Source of the DNA: Chalciporus piperatus
Lineage: Eukaryota; Basidiomycota; Agaricomycetes; Boletales; Boletaceae
Direction of reading: 5' to 3'
Assembly (NCBI GenBank): GCA_038093975.1
Contig: JBBPTG010000354.1
Span: forward strand, 1-21,143
DNA length: 21,143 nt
Below the pieces are notes generated by a model that searched no databases, had not been told where the DNA came from, and worked only from the letters and a program-made list of their open reading frames with translations. Every line of letters begins with the position of its first letter. The first letter of the stretch is position 1. Shown in pieces: positions 1-5,149 of the stretch. A program made the translations under genes and the position numbers.

Positions 1-381
1 ACACAGGTCTTATCTCCGCTATCTTATAAACTCCGCCTCCCACAAACGTGGAAGATCCACCCCGTGTTTCATGCTTCTCTGTTATCACCCTATCGCGAAA
101 ACCCCGTACACGGACCGAACTTCCCGGCTCCACCACCTGACTTGATAGAAGGCGAAGAAGAGTATGAGATCGAAAAGATTCTCCGACACCAAAGTTTCTC
201 CGGACGCCACTCGTACCTGGTTCGCTGGAAAGGATATACTGCTGACGAAGATCGCTGGCTCAAAGAAACAGACCTTACCCACGCCAAGGATGTTCTTGAA
301 AACTATAAAAAAGCTCATCCATCCGCCTTCCCTTCTTCCTCAAGATCCCCATCTTCTGTCAGACGCAAAACTCGCCGCTGA
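1..381 (+). CDS. pol: E1 integrase C-terminus with chromodomain (5' partial)
   Basis: The frame is open from the first base to the TGA at 379-381. The start lies outside the window, so the GTG at 64 is not a start. The first residues carry the segment typical of Ty3/gypsy integrase tails, KLRLPQTWKIHPVFHASLL, which in complete proteins follows the GPY/F module. About 30 residues later comes a chromodomain: EEYEIEKIL, then YLVRWKGY, then DRWLKETDL, ending near NYKKAHPS. Chromodomains of this class (chromoviruses) bind modified histone tails and steer integration. The tail is short and basic (RRKTRR). Another ORF begins 4 nt after the stop. Confidence 0.9.
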   Translation, partial: TQVLSPLSYKLRLPQTWKIHPVFHASLLSPYRENPVHGPNFPAPPPDLIEGEEEYEIEKILRHQSFSGRHSYLVRWKGYTADEDRWLKETDLTHAKDVLENYKKAHPSAFPSSSRSPSSVRRKTRR

Positions 382-385
382 AACT

Positions 386-1552
386 ATGTCTGCTCCCACT
401 ACCCCTTCGTCGACCACTATGTCTTCCATCTCTTCTCTATCTCGTTCTTCCTCTTCTCCTACTTACCCCCCTGGTTTACCTATTCGTTCTCTACCTATTC
501 AACCCACTCGTCCCTCTTCCCCCGAACCCGCTAGCCCAACCGTCGCTGAAGCTGGATGGAATACCACTGGTCTTCCACTAAACTCCGCTGGATGGCCAGT
601 CTTGCAGGAAGACCTAGATGCCCCCACTCATATTGCCGCTATTCCCACCGTCAGAGTCTTACCCATTGAGTTACCACTCACCGCTCATCGTCTTCGTGAC
701 GAGTTGATGGACAATGCCGTCATGGACCGTATGTCCCAATTCTTACTTGACTCACGTCTCTCTGTACCCATCGGCGCCCACCTTGATCTGGGGTCACCCC
801 TCTTTGCCCTCTACCGTGCCTACCTGCAAGCATCCCGTCTTGCCAATCTTCCTCCTTCCCTGACGACGGTTCACCAAGCTCATTCAGAAGCTGCCTCCCT
901 CCGCAACATCCACGGTGATCTAATTACCAACCTCAGCATTGCTCTCTATGAGCTACGGATGCCGGAGTTTCTGAATGACCTAGACCGCTACCTCAGAGAA
1001 TCCGCCTCTGCGGCTCAATCTCCAACCCCTGTCATCGGAGTTTCTACCTCATCTCTCCCCTCGTCGACTCCTTCCGCGTCTAGCTCCCCTTTGAACGATG
1101 AAGAGGAAGCAGTCTTCTTTCGTGCAGAACGTAACCACATTACCTCGCAACGACAACGGACTGGCACCATACCTCTATCCACCTCACATCCCCAGTACCA
1201 CGATGCCTGCTTCGTATGTCACCGACTGGGCCATATACGTATCCACTGTCCCGTATACCAGTGTCCCACGTGCTTCCGCTGGGCACCCGGTCACATTCAA
1301 GGTCGTTGCCCACTTAGGCGTGGACAGAGACATACAACCACGCCACCTGTTGCACCCTCTTCCCGTTCCCGCCGATCAACCAATACCAATCGAGCTGCTC
1401 GACGCCCCCCTCCACTCTATACCCGTATCTCGGGTGAGGCTTATTCACGCGACGACGACGACGCCACTCTCTATGACGGAGATGATCCAACCGACGATGT
1501 CGGATATGCAAACATGACAGGTTCTCCAGGTCATTACGGGTTAAACATTTGA
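386..1552 (+). CDS. E1 accessory ORF downstream of pol: Ser/Pro-rich protein with two zinc knuckles
   Basis: This is a 388-residue ORF from the ATG at 386, five bases after the pol TGA. The open frame reaches further upstream, but that part overlaps the chromodomain in another frame and is not likely coding. The N-terminus (about residues 1-50) is Ser/Thr/Pro-rich. A mid region (about 100-210) looks helical. A canonical CX2CX4HX4C knuckle lies at C275, C278, H283 and C288, followed by CX2CX6HX4C at C293, C296, H303 and C308. The tail is Arg-rich, then acidic. The knuckle pair resembles the one in E2 Gag, so a Gag-like RNA-binding protein encoded 3' of pol is a reasonable inference. Function is not known. 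The TGA-to-ATG spacing would allow termination-reinitiation. Confidence 0.75.
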   Translation: MSAPTTPSSTTMSSISSLSRSSSSPTYPPGLPIRSLPIQPTRPSSPEPASPTVAEAGWNTTGLPLNSAGWPVLQEDLDAPTHIAAIPTVRVLPIELPLTAHRLRDELMDNAVMDRMSQFLLDSRLSVPIGAHLDLGSPLFALYRAYLQASRLANLPPSLTTVHQAHSEAASLRNIHGDLITNLSIALYELRMPEFLNDLDRYLRESASAAQSPTPVIGVSTSSLPSSTPSASSSPLNDEEEAVFFRAERNHITSQRQRTGTIPLSTSHPQYHDACFVCHRLGHIRIHCPVYQCPTCFRWAPGHIQGRCPLRRGQRHTTTPPVAPSSRSRRSTNTNRAARRPPPLYTRISGEAYSRDDDDATLYDGDDPTDDVGYANMTGSPGHYGLNI

Positions 1553-1587
1553 CTAGTTTTTATCTTCGTCGACGACTTGATTCTAAT

Positions 1588-1597
1588 ACGGGGGTAA
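1588..1597 (+). other. E1 polypurine tract candidate
   Basis: A G-run (ACGGGGGTAA) lies directly before the LTR start TGTTACG. E2 has the analogous AGAGAGGGGGTAG at 9972-9984. It would prime plus-strand DNA synthesis. Confidence 0.6.
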
Positions 1598-1653
1598 TGT
1601 TACGATCACTCATTCTTTCTTTCTTTGTTACCTTGTACTAAGTCCTAGTCGCT

Positions 1654-1664
1654 GGTTCGAGTCC
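1654..1664 (+). promoter_or_regulatory. Pol III B-box-like sequence in the E1 LTR
   Basis: GGTTCGAGTCC is an exact match to the tRNA T-arm/B-box consensus (GGTTCGANTCC). Short flanking inverted repeats (CCTAG at 1644, CTAGG at 1668) resemble the end of a tRNA acceptor stem. I cannot draw a full cloverleaf or find a clear A-box upstream, so a tRNA gene is not called. Confidence 0.4.
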
Positions 1665-1847
1665 TGCCTAGGCCTCTCATTTCTTACCTTGCTTTAGTCA
1701 GCAAACATTCCTTAATGTTCTTTCACCTTCCACGCTTCGTCATCGCTGACTCGTATGCTTACCGAGCATGACTCATTCCTATTCGTCATGACTTGTTCTT
1801 ACGTATTCTGACTTGTTCTATGCCTGCCCTTAACTCGTTTCTTCACT

Positions 1848-1855
1848 TATATAAA
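1848..1855 (+). promoter_or_regulatory. TATA box in the E1 LTR
   Basis: TATATAAA lies 250 bp inside the LTR, as expected for an LTR promoter. Transcription of a 5' copy would start roughly 30 bp downstream. Confidence 0.55.
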
Positions 1856-2008
1856 CCCTCGAGTTTCCTCCTGTAACCCTAACTTAGACCTACGCAATCT
1901 AGCTTGGTCATTCCTCGCCTCCTTTGAACCCTCTGAGAGTCACCGTCCCACTCTTGAACGGACGCTAGGCTTTAACGTGGACATCCCATCGTTAGGCTAC
2001 CTTTGAAA

Positions 2009-2013
2009 CCCTT
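2009..2013. repeat. Target-site duplication of E2, left copy (CCCTT)
   Basis: CCCTT directly precedes the E2 5' LTR and recurs directly after its 3' LTR at 10461-10465. Five bases is the usual Ty3/gypsy duplication length. Confidence 0.95.
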
Positions 2014-2116
2014 TGTTACGAACGCTCCATTCCTTATCCTAATCATCCCTACACTCCATTACGCTTACTAGGTTTCTCTTCGTTTCGTGGACTTAGTCGT
2101 TTCACTTTCTCTTTTG

Positions 2117-2142
2117 TTATCTTATCTTATCGCATCACGTGA
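2117..2142 (+). promoter_or_regulatory. GATA triplet and E-box in the E2 LTR
   Basis: Three TTATC (GATAA on the minus strand) repeats with a 5-bp period occupy 2117-2131. They are followed by the palindrome TCACGTGA at 2135-2142. GATAA is the core site of AreA/Nit2-type nitrogen regulators, and CACGTG binds bHLH factors. Both are kept in the other LTR copies. Function is inferred only. Confidence 0.4.
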
Positions 2143-2184
2143 CTTACTTACATAAGCTAGGTCTAGACCTTCGCTTACTAACTG

Positions 2185-2298
2185 ATGACTCATCGCTTAC
2201 TCGTCAGCATCAGTCAGCATTACTCATCATATGACTCACGCTTACTCATTCCGCAGTAGAGCTAGTTACGCCATTGGCTAGTAGTCAGTATGAGTCAT
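2185..2298 (+). promoter_or_regulatory. Three Gcn4/CpcA-type sites in the E2 LTR
   Basis: Perfect RTGACTCAY matches occur at 2185-2193 (ATGACTCAT), 2231-2239 (ATGACTCAC) and 2290-2298 (reverse strand). All three survive in the solo LTR and the E3 LTR. Fungal bZIP activators of the amino-acid starvation response bind this sequence. Confidence 0.5.
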
Positions 2299-2352
2299 AC
2301 CCAGTCACCTACGATAAGGTTTAGCCACAACATGTACAAACATTGACAATAG

Positions 2353-2360
2353 TATATAAA
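2353..2360 (+). promoter_or_regulatory. TATA box of the E2 promoter
   Basis: TATATAAA lies 35 bp upstream of the predicted transcript start at 2388. Spacing and sequence are identical in E3 (15081-15088, minus strand) and in the solo LTR. Confidence 0.75.
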
Positions 2361-2387
2361 CCCGGGTCAACAAGCACTGGACTCCCC

Positions 2388-2398
2388 AGTCTTGTTCT
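2388..2398 (+). other. Predicted self-primer: first 11 nt of the E2 transcript
   Basis: AGTCTTGTTCT is the exact reverse complement of the 11 nt at 2492-2502 behind the LTR. Its position, 35 bp below TATA, fits a transcription start. In Tf1 the first 11 nt of the mRNA fold back, pair with the primer site and are cleaved to prime minus-strand synthesis. Confidence 0.75.
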
Positions 2399-2491
2399 CC
2401 TGGAGTTTCCTCATCGAACCTCAGCCAAGTTCATCGGCTCGCTATTGTCTAGTGTGAGTCTTAGCTCTTAGTTGAGTTGAGTCGTTTCATT

Positions 2492-2502
2492 AGAACAAGA
2501 CT
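2492..2502 (+). other. Primer binding site for self-priming
   Basis: AGAACAAGACT starts two bases after the LTR end (TT spacer, 2490-2491). It pairs with 2388-2398 over all 11 positions. It lacks the TGG start of most tRNA-primed sites. The same sequence and spacing occur in E3 (14939-14949). Confidence 0.8.
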
Positions 2503-2632
2503 AATATTTTCTTTTGTCTTAGCGTCTCGTCGCTACCACACGTGTCCTTGTACGCCACTTCAACCGTTGATCACTAGTGGGTACCGCGCTGCTTGTTCGC
2601 GCCTTGTCATCGCTGACCTTGTTTTTGAATAA

Positions 2633-3598
2633 GTGTCGAGCAACCCCGCCGCATCTCAGCGCGCCGCGTCCCCTGTACCTTCCATCCAGTGGAACGGTAT
2701 ACTTGATCTCCCCGCCGTCGAGAACAACCTCGACTTCACCAGCGTCATCAGAAACCTCGAACGAGCTGCAGAGGTCTATCCCGGCTTCACCAGCATCATC
2801 GACGACCTCGAACGAGAGAACGCTCGTGTCCAGGAAGACTACGCTCGTACTCAGGCGTTACACGCTGAGAGACAAAGGGAGACCATCGAGAAGTACTCAG
2901 TGCCGATAGTCCCAGAGCCAGACTATTCGGATCTCTACGTTGATTGGTTGGAACCTCCGGTAATTCCCTCTTACCCACACCATCTTCCATCTGAGGTTTA
3001 CATTCACCCTCTCGGTACCCTTCGGTTACCTCATCATCCCGCCAATCTCCAGATCGGTACTCGTCGACTTCCGTCACTCCCTCCCATCGAGGCTATTCGG
3101 GCACCGTTGCCACCCAACCCCCAGCAGATACTAGCCGACGCCTTCGGCGTTGAAGAGTTATACTACCGTGCCTCCTCCATCCCCAGAGCCCCAACCCCGC
3201 TCGCTGAGCCCGTCGATTGGACAGGCATCGACGAGGATATTTCTGCTCTTCAACACAAATTTCCCATTGGAGTCTCTGGTCGTACGGAAAGTTTCCGCCG
3301 CGCTCTCTATCACACGCTTATATCCCCGGCAGGTGAGAAGGCGATTCGAGAGAACATTGACGATCGGGTACGTCAACGCCGACGAAGCGACAGGTTACTT
3401 AGAGGTATCCCTGAGGACGCCGGTACTCGTATTAAGAAGAGAGTATCAACCCCGCGTCCTACTCGGCGCACTCGCTGCCATAAGCCTCTCGTCCCTCTTA
3501 GGAAGATCCGCCCAGCACAGCTTACAGGCCTTCCTGCTACTTTTATACCTCATCTTCGGCCACGTAATTCTCTCAGACGACCTTCGCGTTACCTTTGA
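2633..3598 (+). CDS. E2 leader ORF 1: 321 residues without any ATG
   Basis: The frame opens right after a TAA (2630-2632), starts at a GTG and contains no methionine codon. The protein has a near repeat FTSVIRNLER / FTSIIDDLER (about residues 36-65), then charged coiled-coil-like sequence. A Pro-rich middle follows, and the C-terminus from about residue 245 is Arg-rich. E3 has the same ORF (323 residues, one extra Pro-Ser step). Translation would need a near-cognate start or reinitiation. The last 449 nt overlap leader ORF 2 in the next frame. A candidate intron (3333-3393, GTGAGA...ACAG) would join the first ~233 residues in frame to ORF 2. No family is recognised. A capsid-associated or matrix-like role is possible but unsupported. 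Confidence 0.5.
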   Translation: MSSNPAASQRAASPVPSIQWNGILDLPAVENNLDFTSVIRNLERAAEVYPGFTSIIDDLERENARVQEDYARTQALHAERQRETIEKYSVPIVPEPDYSDLYVDWLEPPVIPSYPHHLPSEVYIHPLGTLRLPHHPANLQIGTRRLPSLPPIEAIRAPLPPNPQQILADAFGVEELYYRASSIPRAPTPLAEPVDWTGIDEDISALQHKFPIGVSGRTESFRRALYHTLISPAGEKAIRENIDDRVRQRRRSDRLLRGIPEDAGTRIKKRVSTPRPTRRTRCHKPLVPLRKIRPAQLTGLPATFIPHLRPRNSLRRPSRYL

Positions 3599-3890
3599 CT
3601 TCGCCTATATTCTAGTATCGCACAGAAATCGTCCGATAGCACCACCTACTCCTCCCCTTTCTCCTGTTGTATCACAAGCAGAATTAGAAGAAGATAGAGA
3701 ATCGGTACCAGGATTAGTAGAGTCTGACAGTGAAGACGAAGGAGGACTAAGAGAGACAAACGCACCAGGAGTGCAACTGTACTATCCCGCGCCTCATTCC
3801 ATCAGAAGAAGCATTCCACCGCCACCTTATCAAAGAGACGCCCCTGCTTCGTTATCAGGAGAAACCCTTGAAGGATCTCAGGAGATCTGA
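3150..3890 (+). CDS. E2 leader ORF 2: membrane-segment and PPPY-containing frame without ATG
   Basis: The open frame ends 43 nt before gag and contains no ATG (a TTG at 3150 is the first near-cognate). The part likely to be real starts near 3394, where a candidate spliced junction would enter from ORF 1. It holds hydrophobic stretches (for example LQAFLLLLYLIFGHVIL, ~3515-3570) and an acidic Ser/Glu/Asp patch (SDSEDEGG). Near the end is SIPPPPYQ, which contains a PPxY motif; PPxY motifs recruit Nedd4-type ubiquitin ligases and act as budding late domains in some viruses. The E3 copy differs at many residues in the hydrophobic part yet stays hydrophobic and open. I infer a membrane-associated product, but its expression is unproven. 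Confidence 0.45.
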   Translation: MKSYTTVPPPSPEPQPRSLSPSIGQASTRIFLLFNTNFPLESLVVRKVSAALSITRLYPRQVRRRFERTLTIGYVNADEATGYLEVSLRTPVLVLRREYQPRVLLGALAAISLSSLLGRSAQHSLQAFLLLLYLIFGHVILSDDLRVTFDFAYILVSHRNRPIAPPTPPLSPVVSQAELEEDRESVPGLVESDSEDEGGLRETNAPGVQLYYPAPHSIRRSIPPPPYQRDAPASLSGETLEGSQEI

Positions 3891-3933
3891 AATAAAAATC
3901 TAGTTTTTCCCTTTCCATTCTAGTGCATCAAAA

Positions 3934-5127
3934 ATGTCGGTTCTCGCCCCAGACTTAGCAGCTGCCTTAACAGGCATTCTCGGACATCGTGACGCGTCCA
4001 TACGGGATCTTGGAACGCAGTTGAGACTCGCGTTAGAAGACATGACGGATCAGATTACCAACGCTCAAAGGGTAAACCAAAACCTAAACAATAATATCTT
4101 GCAGCTCGAAGCGCAAGTACAAGCCATAGTGCCTGGTGCAATACTAGCCCCTACGGTCGGGCCTAGCGGACCTAAGTTATCCAAAATCGTCAAAGATCCA
4201 GGAGATTATGACGGATCTAGAGGAAAGAAGTTCGAAGAATGGTGGACAAGAGTCCGCGCATGGCTAGATGAAAACAACACCGTGTTAACCGGAATGACGG
4301 CGATCAGAGCTATCCTTAGTCGAATGACAGGAGGAGACGCCGCTACTTTCTCACGAGCCATGACACATGACATCTTGGAAAATGGAACCACGTATACTTC
4401 CGCCGAGTTTCATAAACGAATCACCGATCAATTCCGCTCGGGTAACGAAGTGGAATACCACCGCAATCAGATCAAGAATCTGAAACAAGGCAAGATGTCT
4501 ATGGAGAAATTCCTTACCACATTCCAGACTCATCGCCTTATGGACGATTGGAACGATGCGCGACACATCGAACTTCTAGAACTAAACGCAGATCCAGAGA
4601 TCACACATCGGATCTTAATGGAAAAAGGACGACTCGACAAATATGACACATATGTCGAAGAACTACGCCTCCTTGCAGGAAGGAAACAGCTTATCTCCAT
4701 GATCAAGACAGGAACCGCAGGTGATACCCCGCGATATAAATATACCAACACGGGCACACAACCGGGTCGTGGTGCCCCAATGGATATAGGTTCTGCCGAG
4801 ATTGAAGAAGGCGAGATAGAAGAAGAAGAAGCACCATCTGCCGTGAAGGCGGCCACAAGCAATTTCAAAGAAAAGAAACAAGGAAATTGTTGGAACTGTG
4901 GGAAACCGGGACATCCGAAACAGCAATGTCCGGTACCTAGTACCAAATGCAAGGGCTGTGGTTGGTCAAGAGGCGAACACAAACGTGCCTGTAAACTTCA
5001 GAAGAGACAGGTAAGAGAACTGTCTACTGAATCTAACCCTCTTGAAGGCCGTTCATTCGACGAAATGAAGGCTTACTTCTACGATATGAAAGATATCGAA
5101 ATGAAGGGAAAAGGCAAAGCGGCCTGA
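3934..5127 (+). CDS. gag: E2 Gag with two zinc knuckles
   Basis: 397 residues from the first ATG of the predicted transcript, in a good context (AAAAATGT). The N-terminus (about 1-70) is coiled-coil-like. Next comes a typical Ty3/gypsy capsid region with KFEEWWTRVRAWL, followed by QFRSGNEVEYHRNQIKNLKQG around the middle. An acidic linker (EEGEIEEEEA) precedes the nucleocapsid. The knuckles are CX2CX4HX4C at C319, C322, H327 and C332, then CX2CX6HX3C at C339, C342, H349 and C353. Gag forms the particle and binds the genomic RNA. The last codons contain a -1 slippery heptamer, so Pol is expected as a Gag-Pol fusion. The ORF is intact here, unlike in E3. Confidence 0.9.
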   Translation: MSVLAPDLAAALTGILGHRDASIRDLGTQLRLALEDMTDQITNAQRVNQNLNNNILQLEAQVQAIVPGAILAPTVGPSGPKLSKIVKDPGDYDGSRGKKFEEWWTRVRAWLDENNTVLTGMTAIRAILSRMTGGDAATFSRAMTHDILENGTTYTSAEFHKRITDQFRSGNEVEYHRNQIKNLKQGKMSMEKFLTTFQTHRLMDDWNDARHIELLELNADPEITHRILMEKGRLDKYDTYVEELRLLAGRKQLISMIKTGTAGDTPRYKYTNTGTQPGRGAPMDIGSAEIEEGEIEEEEAPSAVKAATSNFKEKKQGNCWNCGKPGHPKQQCPVPSTKCKGCGWSRGEHKRACKLQKRQVRELSTESNPLEGRSFDEMKAYFYDMKDIEMKGKGKAA

Positions 5128-5149
5128 ATGATCTGGGCAAACGGACCGC
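5106..5149 (+). promoter_or_regulatory. Predicted -1 ribosomal frameshift signal between gag and pol
   Basis: GGGAAAA at 5106-5112 fits X_XXY_YYZ in the gag frame (G GGA AAA). After a 6-nt spacer, GCGGCC (5119-5124) can pair with GGACCGC (5143-5149), with one bulged A and an 18-nt loop that contains the gag stop. The pol frame is open from 5046. Both parts are identical in E3. Confidence 0.6.

Larger units (their letters stand above)
1..2013 (+). mobile_element. E1: right end of a Ty3/gypsy chromodomain retrotransposon (continues left of window)
   Basis: The visible order is integrase C-terminus with chromodomain, an extra zinc-knuckle ORF, a G-run resembling a polypurine tract, then a 3' LTR that begins TGTTACG. 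The LTR is split by element E2 and resumes at 10466-10520, where it ends CGTAACA, the exact inverted repeat of its start. Beyond 10520 the sequence is pol of E3, so E1 inserted into E3. Sequence and LTR differ from the E2/E3 family, so this is a second family. Its gag, protease, reverse transcriptase and 5' LTR must lie left of the window. Confidence 0.9.
1598..2013 (+). repeat. E1 3' LTR, left part (split by E2)
   Basis: The LTR starts TGTTACGATC right after the G-run. With its right part (10466-10520) it totals about 471 bp and ends CGTAACA. It holds a TATA box (TATATAAA, 1848-1855), one ATGACTCAT Gcn4-type site (1768-1776) and a Pol III B-box-like sequence (1654-1664). The last five bases (CCCTT) were duplicated when E2 inserted. 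Confidence 0.9.
2014..2489 (+). repeat. E2 5' LTR (476 bp)
   Basis: It begins TGTTACGAACG and ends GTCGTTTCA. It is repeated at 9985-10460 (same strand), 7423-7897 (solo) and 14952-15427 (E3, inverted). Upstream of TATA it carries GATA, E-box and Gcn4-type motifs. A splice-donor-like GTGAGT lies at 2454-2459. Confidence 0.97.

Noticed and set aside
164..385. Upstream extension of the zinc-knuckle ORF to 164
   Set aside because: It overlaps the chromodomain in another frame and has no domain of its own; the ATG at 386 is a better start.
2490..2510. tRNA primer binding site behind the 5' LTR
   Set aside because: No TGG start or match to a tRNA 3' end that I recognise; the exact 11-nt match to the transcript start explains it better.
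2577..2909. 110-codon plus-strand frame at the start of the leader
   Set aside because: No ATG, ends early, and only its first 64 codons find a counterpart in E3; leader ORF 1 is the better conserved frame.
4530..4982. 150-codon minus-strand frame in gag (mirrored at 12466-12918)
   Set aside because: Antisense shadow of the nucleocapsid region; its presence in both copies only reflects their identity.
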